Assembly: GCA_044226035.1 (NCBI GenBank)
Contig: JBGAHT010000047.1
Coordinates: forward strand, 1 to 22,941
Source of the DNA: Pseudoluteimonas sp044226035
GTDB lineage: Bacteria; Pseudomonadota; Gammaproteobacteria; Xanthomonadales; Xanthomonadaceae
Reading direction: 5' to 3'
DNA length: 22,941 nt
The notes beneath the pieces were generated by a model. The model was not told the DNA's origin. It was given only the letters and a program-made list of their open reading frames with translations, and made no database searches. Within the stretch, counting starts at the first letter, position 1. Each line of letters starts with the position of its first letter. The translations under genes were made by a program, and so were the position numbers. Shown one piece after another: positions 14,427 through 20,841 of this stretch.

Positions 14427-14448
14427 CCGATCGGCGAAGCGCGCTCAC
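14415..14448 (+). promoter_or_regulatory. Predicted anti-aptamer hairpin of the riboswitch expression platform
   Basis: CTTCGCC-GATC-GGCGAAG (14422-14439) is a perfect 7-base-pair stem whose 5' arm includes most of the 3' P1 strand. GTGAG (14415-14419) can further pair with CTCAC (14444-14448). Forming this hairpin would destroy P1 and bury the conserved GTGAGACC, so it is mutually exclusive with the ligand-bound aptamer. No T-tract follows, so control is probably not by intrinsic termination. Confidence 0.55.
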
Positions 14449-14471
14449 ATCCCTGCATCCCGCATGGACGC

Positions 14472-14493
14472 CTCCGCCGGTCACTCGCGGGAG
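14472..14493 (+). promoter_or_regulatory. Shine-Dalgarno of terC within a possible sequestering hairpin
   Basis: GGGAG (14489-14493) is the ribosome-binding site, 9 bases before the ATG at 14503. CTCCGC (14472-14477) can pair with GCGGGAG (14487-14493) with one bulged G, hiding it. This suggests the riboswitch acts on translation initiation, but how the upstream hairpin connects to this one is not evident. Confidence 0.4.
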
Positions 14494-14502
14494 TCTGCCT
14501 GC

Positions 14503-15456
14503 ATGCAAACGATCGGTTCCCCCTTCCTGTGGCTGGTGTTCGCCGGCGTCGTCGTCGCTGCGCTGCTGGTCGACCTGGTGCTGATGCGCCACGGCGGCCC
14601 GCACAAGGTCGGCTTCAAGGAAGCGGCGTGGTGGAGCGTGGGCTGGGTCGCGCTGGCGCTGGCCTTCAACGCCTGGCTGTGGTGGCACGCCGGCCAGCAG
14701 TTCGGCGCCGCGGCCGGCGACCGCATCGGCATGGAATTCCTGACCGGCTACCTGGTCGAGAAGGCGCTCGCGGTCGACAACATCTTCGTGTTCCTGATGA
14801 TCTTCGGCTACTTCGCGGTGCCGGAAGTGCAGCGCCAGCGGGTGCTGGTGATCGGCATCGTCGGCGCGATCGCGCTGCGCGCGATCCTGATTTTCGCCGG
14901 CGCGCTGCTGCTCGCCAGGTTCCACTGGATCCTGTACCTGTTCGGCGCGTTCCTGCTGCTCACCGGCATCAAGATGGCGCTGGCGGCGGGCAAGGAACCC
15001 GACCTCGAATCCAACCCGGCGCTGCGCTGGATGCGCGGGCACCTGAAGCTCACCGACGGCTACCACGGCAACGCCTTCAGCATCGTCCGCGACGGCGCGC
15101 GCTGGTACACGCCGCTGTTCGTGGTGGTGGCGCTGGTGGCCGTGACCGACGTGATCTTCGCGGTGGATTCGATCCCGGCGATCTTCGCGATCACCGCCGA
15201 CCCGTTCATCGTGCTGACCTCGAACGTGTTCGCGGTGCTCGGCCTGCGCGCGATGTTCTTCCTGCTGCAGGGCATGGCCGACCGCTTCCACCTGCTGCCC
15301 TACGGGCTGGCGCTGGTGCTGGCCTTCATCGGCGCGAAGATGCTGCTGGTCGACCTGGTCAAGATCCCGGTGCTGGCGTCGCTGGGCGTGGTCGCGGGGA
15401 TCATCGCCGCGACCGTGGTGCTGAGCCTGCTGCGGCCGCCGGCGGGCGCGCGCTGA
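14503..15456 (+). CDS. TerC/Alx family membrane protein, predicted manganese-linked metal exporter
   Basis: The 317-residue protein has about eight or nine hydrophobic segments. The two signature motifs with membrane-embedded acidic residues are present: EKALAVDNIFVF (86-97) and TDVIFAVDSIPA (215-226). The E. coli relative Alx lies behind the same riboswitch class and has been linked to Mn2+ export. TerC-type proteins have also been implicated in metal loading of secreted enzymes. ATG 14503 is preferred over in-frame ATG 14464 because it has a ribosome-binding site and matches the family start (MQTIGSPFLWLVF). The metal is inferred from the riboswitch, not from the protein. Confidence 0.92.
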   Translation: MQTIGSPFLWLVFAGVVVAALLVDLVLMRHGGPHKVGFKEAAWWSVGWVALALAFNAWLWWHAGQQFGAAAGDRIGMEFLTGYLVEKALAVDNIFVFLMIFGYFAVPEVQRQRVLVIGIVGAIALRAILIFAGALLLARFHWILYLFGAFLLLTGIKMALAAGKEPDLESNPALRWMRGHLKLTDGYHGNAFSIVRDGARWYTPLFVVVALVAVTDVIFAVDSIPAIFAITADPFIVLTSNVFAVLGLRAMFFLLQGMADRFHLLPYGLALVLAFIGAKMLLVDLVKIPVLASLGVVAGIIAATVVLSLLRPPAGAR

Positions 15457-15498
15457 GGCGGCTTGCGTTCGCCCCACGGCGCCCATACCCAGCAACCC

Positions 15499-16284
15499 AT
15501 GCACCTGCCCCAGGCCGAGCTCCCGCCGGACACGCCCGCGCAGCGCAGCGCCGACCGCCGGCGCCTGCTCGGCGCGTTCAACGCCGCGCTCGCCGGCGTG
15601 CTGCTGCTGTGCGTGTGCAACGCCGCGCAGCAGGCCATCGACTGGACCTCGTGGGCGGTGATCCCCGGCTCGGTCGCCGGATTGCGCGGCATCCTCACCG
15701 CGCCGCTGCTGCACGGGTCGGGTGCGCACCTGCTGATGAACGCGCTGTCGCTGCTGGCGCTGGGCACGCTCGCCGGCATCGCCTACCCGAAGGCGACGGT
15801 ACGTTCGCTGCCCCTGCTGTGGCTCGGCTCGGGACTGGGCGCGTGGCTGCTCGGCGAACCCGGCAGCCACCACCTCGGCGCCAGCGGCGTGGCGCACGGC
15901 CTTGGGTTCCTGCTGTTCACCCTCGGCCTGCTGCGCCGCGACCGCGCCGCGATCGCCACCGGCATGCTCGCGTTCGCGTTCTTCGGCGGCATGCTGCTGA
16001 CCATCTTCCCGCGCGAGCTTGGCGTGTCCTGGCAATCGCACCTGGGCGGCGCGCTGGCCGGCGTGCTGTCCGCGTTCGTGTTCCGCCGCAGCGACCCGCT
16101 GCCGCCGCGGCGCAAGTACAGCTGGGAAATCGAGGAGGAACTCGCCCTTCGCGAACAGGCGCAACAGCAGGCCGACGAACGCGACACGTTCGAACCGCCG
16201 TCGCCGGCCGAAGTGCCGGTGCTGTGGCGTCGCGCCGAACCGCCGCGCGGGGTAGTGTTGCGCTTTCCCGAACGACAGGACTGA
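15499..16284 (+). CDS. Rhomboid family intramembrane serine protease
   Basis: Rhomboids cleave transmembrane substrates within the bilayer. The protein is 261 residues with about six hydrophobic segments. The catalytic serine is Ser129 in GASG (127-130), and the catalytic histidine is His181 in WQSHLGGALAG. The oxyanion-hole region HGSGAHLLMN provides His77 and Asn81. A charged cytoplasmic C-terminal tail (about 200-261) contains EEELALREQAQQQADERD and is longer than in minimal rhomboids. An in-frame TTG upstream (15463) is less likely than ATG 15499. The gene lies 42 bases after terC and 1 base before the next gene, so it may be co-transcribed with both. Substrates are unknown. Confidence 0.9.
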   Translation: MHLPQAELPPDTPAQRSADRRRLLGAFNAALAGVLLLCVCNAAQQAIDWTSWAVIPGSVAGLRGILTAPLLHGSGAHLLMNALSLLALGTLAGIAYPKATVRSLPLLWLGSGLGAWLLGEPGSHHLGASGVAHGLGFLLFTLGLLRRDRAAIATGMLAFAFFGGMLLTIFPRELGVSWQSHLGGALAGVLSAFVFRRSDPLPPRRKYSWEIEEELALREQAQQQADERDTFEPPSPAEVPVLWRRAEPPRGVVLRFPERQD

Positions 16285-16285
16285 C

Positions 16286-16726
16286 ATGCGCCTGTGGAGC
16301 CTGCATCCGCGCTACCTCGACCCGCAGGGGCTGGTCGCGCTGTGGCGCGAAACCCTGCTCGCGCGCAAGGTGCTGCGCGGCGAGACCCGCGGCTATCGCC
16401 ACCATCCGCAGCTGCAGCGTTTCCGCGAGGCGCGCGATCCGCAGTCGGCGATCGACGCCTACCTCGCCGCGGTCCACGCCGAGGCGACGGCGCGCGGCTA
16501 CGCGTTCGACCCGGACAAGTTCGATGCCGACGCGCGCGCCGCGAAGATCCCGGTCGCGCGCGGGCAACTCGAGCACGAATGGGGGCACCTCATGCGCAAG
16601 CTCGAGTTGCGCAACCCGGAGCTGCACGTGCGCTGGCGCGAGCTGCAACGGCCGCGCACGCATCCGTCGTTCCGGGTCGTGGCCGGCGGCGTGGCCGAAT
16701 GGGAACGAACCGGGGAACGCGCCTGA
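16286..16726 (+). CDS. Pyrimidine dimer DNA glycosylase/endonuclease V family protein
   Basis: The 146-residue soluble protein begins MRLWSLHPRYLDPQGLVALW and continues GYRHHPQLQRF. I recognise this N-terminus as the bacterial group annotated as pyrimidine-dimer DNA glycosylase (relatives of T4 endonuclease V). The T4 enzyme excises UV-induced pyrimidine dimers using its N-terminal amine; similarity of this bacterial group to T4 DenV is distant and its activity is largely unproven. The start ATG at 16286 follows the rhomboid stop by one base, with CAGGA (16276-16280) as ribosome-binding site. It is the last gene before a strong terminator. Confidence 0.75.
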   Translation: MRLWSLHPRYLDPQGLVALWRETLLARKVLRGETRGYRHHPQLQRFREARDPQSAIDAYLAAVHAEATARGYAFDPDKFDADARAAKIPVARGQLEHEWGHLMRKLELRNPELHVRWRELQRPRTHPSFRVVAGGVAEWERTGERA

Positions 16727-16730
16727 AACC

Positions 16731-16757
16731 GAACGCCCCGCGCATGGCGGGGCGTTC
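16731..16757. terminator. Strong bidirectional hairpin between convergent genes
   Basis: GAACGCCCCGC (16731-16741) and GCGGGGCGTTC (16747-16757) are perfect 11-base reverse complements around a 5-base GCATG loop. The hairpin sits 4 bases after the glycosylase-family stop and 21 bases beyond the leftward TonB receptor stop. No long T-tract follows on either strand, but the position between convergent genes and the stem strength support a terminator. Confidence 0.75.
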
Positions 16758-16778
16758 GTCGACCGCTGGCGACACGGA

Positions 16779-19103
16779 TCAGAACTGGGCCTTGAACTCC
16801 AGCCCCCACAGCCGCGGCTCGTTGATCATGCCGGTCAGGTTGTTGAAGTCGATGCCGCCGACGACGCGGATCTGGTTGGTGATGTTGCGACCGTACACGG
16901 CGAGGTCGTACTTGCCGTCGTTCCAGTCGTAGCCGACGCGCAGGCCGCCTTCGAGCAGCGATTTGCCGGTGAATTCCGTGGATTCGTACAGGAAGAAATT
17001 CACCTCGCTGCGGTAGACCCAGTCGGTGAAGGCATAGAACTCCGCGCCGTCGCCCGTCGGCATGCTCCAGCGCGCGGTCAGGTTGTGGGTCCACTTCGGC
17101 GCCTGCGGCAACGCATTGCCGTCGATGTAGTAGCGCCCGGTCGGCAAGTGGGTGACCGGGTCGAGCACCGGGGCGTTGGTCACCGTGCACTGCGCGCATC
17201 CGGCGACGTTGAGGTCCTTGTCCTGGATCTCGGTGTCGTTGTAGCTGCTGCCCAGGGTGACCAGCAGGTTGTCGGTCAGGTAGGCCTGCAGGTCGAGTTC
17301 GAAGCCCTGGCCCACGGCCTTCTTGGCGTTGAGCAGGATGTTGGCGTTGGCCGCGCCGCCGACCGCGGTGAGCTGCTGGTCCTTGACGTCGTAGCGGAAG
17401 ATGTCGGCGTTGATGCGCAGGCGGCGATCCCACAGGTCGGCCTTGATGCCGGCCTCGTAGGCGATCGAGGTTTCCGGGCCCGCGACGGACTTGGCGTTGA
17501 ACGCGCCCGCGGCCTGGATGCTGCTGCCGCGATAACCGGTGGCCACGCGCGCGTACAGGTTCACGTCGTCGTTGACCTTGTACATGCCCGACAGGTCCCA
17601 ATTGAACTTCTTGTCGTCCGGATGCGCGGACAGGTCGCCATCGGGTTCCTGCGCCGCCAGTTGCGCCAGCGTGCACTTGCCCGACAGCACGCACGGCACG
17701 AAGCCGGTGTTCCAGTACTCCTCGACCTTCAGGTCCTTCTTGTCCGACGTGAAGCGGGCGCCTGCGCGCAATTCGAACCGGTCGGTGGCCTTCCAGCTCA
17801 AGGCGCCGAACGCCGCCCAGGAGTCGTTGGTCTGGTTGATGCGCTCGTAACCGTCCTGCGCGCCGCCGTTGAGCGAGTCGTAGCTGAAGCTCTCGACGTC
17901 GTAGTCCTCCTTGAAGAAGAACGTGCCGGCCTGCCAGTCGAACGCGGTGCCGGTGTCGGATTCGATGCGGAATTCCTGCGTCCACTGCGAATGGCTGGGG
18001 ATGCCGTCGGCGGTTTCCGACGCGAACGGGATCAGCCCCGGGCCCGAGGACGGCAGGAACGCCGCGCCGTAGCCGCCGTCGATGTCGCCGCGGCTGTAGG
18101 TGTTGACCGTCTCGTAGCCGGTGATCGAATACAGCTTGTAGCTGCCCAGGTCCCAGCGCAGGCGCGCGCTGCCGCCCTTGCTGTCCAGGTCGGAGTAGTT
18201 CGCGCCGTCGAGCGAAACCGTGTCCGGGTCGAAGCCGTCGACCAGGTCGTTCGTGCCCGGCTTGATGATGTTGGCGCGGAACAGGCGCGCGGTGCCGTTG
18301 AGGCGGCGCGCGTGCGCGTTGAACAGCGCCTCGAAGCCGTCGCCCTCGTACAGCGCCTGCACGCGCGCGGCCGATTCGTCGTAGCCCTCGAAGCCGTCGT
18401 TCGGGCCCGGATAGGTGTTCTTCACCCAGTCGTCGCGGCGCTGGAACAGCATCGATGCGCGCCCGGACCAGTTGCCGGACAGGCTGCCGCCGACCGCGCC
18501 CTCGAGGTTCCACATGTTGTCGCTGCCGACGCCGACCTTGGCGTAGGCGTCGAAATCCTGCGACGGGCGCACCGACTCGAACTTGACCACGCCGGCCGGG
18601 CTGTTGCGGCCGAACAGCGAGCCCTGCGGCCCGCGCAGCACTTCCACCTGGGCCATGTCGAACACCGGGAACCCCTTGAGGATCGGGTTTTCCTGGACCA
18701 CGTCGTCGTACACCAGCGACACCGGCTGCGAGGTGTTGAGGCGGAAGTCGGTGTTGCCGTAGCCGCGGATGTAGAAGCGCGGGAACGCGCGCCCGAACGA
18801 GGATTCGATGTTCAGGCTCGGCACGCGCGCGGACAGGAAGCGCACGTCGGTGCCGCCCGATTCCAGCACGTCGAGCTTTTCGCCGGAGACCGTGCTGACC
18901 GAGACCGGCACGTCCTGGATGTTCTCGACCCGGCGCTGGGCGGTGACCTGGATCTGGTCGAGGACGGCGGCGGCGTCGGGCTTGCCCGCGGTCGCGGCCG
19001 GATCGGCGGCGGCGTCCTGGGCGAAGGCGGCGGCGGCAGGCAAGGACAGGGCGATGGCGAGCGCAAGGCGCCGCGGCGCCAGCTTGGCGTGGTCTCTGGT
19101 CAT
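16779..19103 (-). CDS. TonB-dependent outer-membrane receptor, substrate unknown
   Basis: The 774-residue protein has a Sec signal peptide (about 1-28, cleavage near AFA-QD) and a TonB-box-like IQVTAQ (51-56). A plug domain (about 60-178) includes IQDVPVSVSTVSGEKL, RFYIRGYGNTDFRLN, VEVLRGPQGSLFGRNSPAGV. A 22-stranded barrel follows, ending in aromatic WGLEFKAQF with terminal Phe, as expected for outer-membrane insertion. The plug style resembles the large sphingomonad/xanthomonad receptor group, whose substrates range from siderophores to plant glycans. Two Cys pairs (PCVLSGKC and GCAQC) lie in likely surface loops. No transport, sugar-hydrolase or regulator gene adjoins it to indicate the ligand. 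ATG 19103 is chosen because the signal peptide starts there. Confidence 0.93.
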   Translation of the reverse strand: MTRDHAKLAPRRLALAIALSLPAAAAFAQDAAADPAATAGKPDAAAVLDQIQVTAQRRVENIQDVPVSVSTVSGEKLDVLESGGTDVRFLSARVPSLNIESSFGRAFPRFYIRGYGNTDFRLNTSQPVSLVYDDVVQENPILKGFPVFDMAQVEVLRGPQGSLFGRNSPAGVVKFESVRPSQDFDAYAKVGVGSDNMWNLEGAVGGSLSGNWSGRASMLFQRRDDWVKNTYPGPNDGFEGYDESAARVQALYEGDGFEALFNAHARRLNGTARLFRANIIKPGTNDLVDGFDPDTVSLDGANYSDLDSKGGSARLRWDLGSYKLYSITGYETVNTYSRGDIDGGYGAAFLPSSGPGLIPFASETADGIPSHSQWTQEFRIESDTGTAFDWQAGTFFFKEDYDVESFSYDSLNGGAQDGYERINQTNDSWAAFGALSWKATDRFELRAGARFTSDKKDLKVEEYWNTGFVPCVLSGKCTLAQLAAQEPDGDLSAHPDDKKFNWDLSGMYKVNDDVNLYARVATGYRGSSIQAAGAFNAKSVAGPETSIAYEAGIKADLWDRRLRINADIFRYDVKDQQLTAVGGAANANILLNAKKAVGQGFELDLQAYLTDNLLVTLGSSYNDTEIQDKDLNVAGCAQCTVTNAPVLDPVTHLPTGRYYIDGNALPQAPKWTHNLTARWSMPTGDGAEFYAFTDWVYRSEVNFFLYESTEFTGKSLLEGGLRVGYDWNDGKYDLAVYGRNITNQIRVVGGIDFNNLTGMINEPRLWGLEFKAQF

Positions 19104-19124
19104 GGCGATGTTCCCCGGGAGCCG

Positions 19125-19141
19125 ATGGCGGCGGCCGCCAT
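19125..19141. promoter_or_regulatory. Palindrome upstream of the TonB receptor, possible operator
   Basis: ATGGCGGC-G-GCCGCCAT is a perfect 17-base inverted repeat about 22-38 bases upstream of the receptor start. The 107-base gap holding it has no other clear promoter element. It could be an operator or a short hairpin in the leader; with G+C this high, chance is also possible. Confidence 0.3.
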
Positions 19142-19210
19142 GGTGCAATACGCCCGCGCATGCGGCAATGCCGGGCGGCGCGCCGGATCGGGGGTGTACG
19201 GGTCGAGGCG

Positions 19211-19861
19211 CTATTTCCCGGCCAGCACCGCCGGTCCGAGCTGGCGGTCGTGCAGGCGCGAGAACAGCAGCAACGACGCGATCGCGCCGCACAGGCAGGT
19301 GAACATGTCCCACTGCGTGTCCCAGGGATCGCCCTGGGTGGCGAGGAAGGCGTCGGCATCGGCGCCGAAGGCCAGCGCGCTCCACCATTCGATCAGTTCG
19401 AAGAAGGCCGAGAAGCTCAGGCACGCGGCCAGCACCAGGTACGCCAGCCAACCGCCACGACGCAGCGGCGTGAGCCGCAACAGCAGTTCGCGCGCGAGGA
19501 TCGCCGGCACGAAGCCCTGCATCCAGTGGCCGACGCGATCCCACGGGTTGCGCGCGGTGTGCAGCAGGTCCTGCAACCACAGCCCCGCCGGCGCCTGCGC
19601 ATAGGTGTAGGCGCCGCCGTGGATCAGCACCAGCGCGTGCGCGGCCAGCAGCCAGCACAGCAGGCGCGTCAACGGGAACGACTTCCATTTCCATGCGATG
19701 AGCGGCAAGGCCAGCATCACCCAGACCGTTTCCAGCAACCAGGTCAGCCGGTCGTGGGCGATGGCCAGCGACAGCAGCAACGCGCCGACCACCAGCACCG
19801 GCAACAGGCGGCGTTCGACCGGCGGAGGCGGCACGGCGATGGCGGCGGGCAGGGCGGGCAT
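19211..19861 (-). CDS. DUF2238 (YjdF-like) integral membrane protein
   Basis: The 216-residue protein has about six hydrophobic segments and a set of conserved His/Asp/Glu/Trp residues: LIHGGAYTYA (79-88), NPWDRVGHWMQGFVPA (105-120) with AREL, FFELIEWW (153-160) and GDPWDTQWDM (177-186). These match the DUF2238/YjdF family, whose function is not established. The in-membrane histidines and acidic residues might bind a metal, which is a guess. ATG 19861 is preferred to upstream in-frame codons because a TAGCAT element sits 7 bases before it and the homology begins soon after. It is divergent from phhA with a 64-base gap. Confidence 0.85.
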   Translation of the reverse strand: MPALPAAIAVPPPPVERRLLPVLVVGALLLSLAIAHDRLTWLLETVWVMLALPLIAWKWKSFPLTRLLCWLLAAHALVLIHGGAYTYAQAPAGLWLQDLLHTARNPWDRVGHWMQGFVPAILARELLLRLTPLRRGGWLAYLVLAACLSFSAFFELIEWWSALAFGADADAFLATQGDPWDTQWDMFTCLCGAIASLLLFSRLHDRQLGPAVLAGK

Positions 19862-19925
19862 CGCGCCGATGCTAGCGCCAATCGCGGCGACTGCCGTGCG
19901 TGGCCGGCGGGGGTAAACTCCGCGC
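19862..19925. promoter_or_regulatory. Compact divergent promoter region between the YjdF-like gene and phhA
   Basis: Leftward TAGCAT (19874 to 19869) lies 7 bases before the YjdF-like ATG. Rightward TAAACT (19914-19919) lies exactly 6 bases before the phhA ATG. The two -10 candidates are only 39 bases apart, so polymerases could not both bind fully. CTGCCG (19891-19896) is a weak -35 candidate for phhA with a 17-base spacer. Both transcripts would be leaderless or nearly so. Confidence 0.45.
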
Positions 19926-20816
19926 ATGGACAACAAGCCCGCACGCCTCGAGAACCTGCACACCGACAAGGGCAAGGTGCCGGTGTACGCGACCGGGATC
20001 GTGACCCAGCCCTGGGACGACTACACCGCCACCGACCACGACGTCTGGCGCCGCTTGTACGAACGCCAGCGCGCGCTGCTGGTCGGGCGCGCGGCGGACG
20101 AGTTCCTCGACGCGCAGGACGCGATGGGCATGACGCCCGACCGCATCCCGAAGTTCGCCGACATGGACACGGCGCTGCGCGAGGCCACCGGCTGGACCCT
20201 GGTCGGCGTCGAAGGCCTGTTGCCGGAACTGGATTTCTTCGACCACCTCGCCAACCGCCGCTTCCCGGTGACGTGGTGGATCCGGCGCCCGGACCAGGTG
20301 GACTACATCGAGGAACCGGACCTTTTCCACGACCTGTTCGGCCACGTGCCGCTGCTGATGAACCCGCTGTTCGCCGATTACATGCAGGCCTACGGCCGCG
20401 GCGGGGTGAAGGCGCACGGCATCGGCCAGGAAGCGCTGACCAACCTCACCCGCCTGTACTGGTACACGGTCGAGTTCGGCCTGATCCGCCAGCACGACGG
20501 GCTGCGCATCTACGGCAGCGGCATCGTCTCGTCCAAGGGCGAATCGATCCATTGCCTGGAGAGCGACGCGCCGAACCGCATCGGCTTCGACCCGGAGCGG
20601 ATCATGCGCACGCGCTACCGCATCGACACCTACCAGAAGACCTATTTCGTCATCGACAGCTTCGAGCAGCTGATCGACGCCACCCGCCCGGACTTCACGC
20701 CGCTGTACGCGCGGCTCGCCGCGCAGGACTCGATCCCGGCCGGCACGGTGCTCGACACCGATACGGTGTTCCATCGCGGCAGCGGCGAAGGCTGGGCGAC
20801 CGACGCCGACGTCTAG
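19926..20816 (+). CDS. phhA: Phenylalanine 4-monooxygenase (phenylalanine hydroxylase)
   Basis: This cytoplasmic pterin- and iron-dependent enzyme hydroxylates phenylalanine to tyrosine. The protein is 296 residues, the usual length for bacterial PhhA with no regulatory ACT domain. The iron ligands are His135 and His140 in FHDLFGHVP and Glu183 in YWYTVEFGL. Other family segments are YERQRALL, IPKFADM, FPVTWWIRRPDQVDYIEEPD and YGSGIVSSKGE. The pterin recycling gene phhB is not adjacent. There is no clear Shine-Dalgarno, in line with the predicted leaderless start. The next gene begins 25 bases after its stop. Confidence 0.96.
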   Translation: MDNKPARLENLHTDKGKVPVYATGIVTQPWDDYTATDHDVWRRLYERQRALLVGRAADEFLDAQDAMGMTPDRIPKFADMDTALREATGWTLVGVEGLLPELDFFDHLANRRFPVTWWIRRPDQVDYIEEPDLFHDLFGHVPLLMNPLFADYMQAYGRGGVKAHGIGQEALTNLTRLYWYTVEFGLIRQHDGLRIYGSGIVSSKGESIHCLESDAPNRIGFDPERIMRTRYRIDTYQKTYFVIDSFEQLIDATRPDFTPLYARLAAQDSIPAGTVLDTDTVFHRGSGEGWATDADV

Positions 20817-20841
20817 CGCCACGCGCCGCGTCGCCACGCGC

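Noticed and set aside
14464..14502. In-frame ATG 14464 as the terC start
   Set aside because: It has no ribosome-binding site, adds 13 residues unlike the family and would lie between the riboswitch hairpins; ATG 14503 has GGGAG at the proper distance.
9751..15470. The same 10-mer GCTTGCGTTC at 9751-9760 and 15461-15470, each upstream of a start codon
   Set aside because: Two copies of a 10-mer at different distances from the starts (19 and 28 bases) are too weak to call a shared regulatory site without a genome count.
16498..19359. A 953-codon minus-strand open frame overlapping the TonB receptor
   Set aside because: It is an alternative frame of the receptor with Arg/Pro/Gly/Ala-biased composition and no domain. 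The 16779-19103 frame has the signal peptide, plug and barrel signature.
14415..19604. A 1729-codon plus-strand frame spanning terC to the YjdF-like gene
   Set aside because: It crosses several well-supported genes on both strands and shows no coherent protein; it is a GC-rich shadow.
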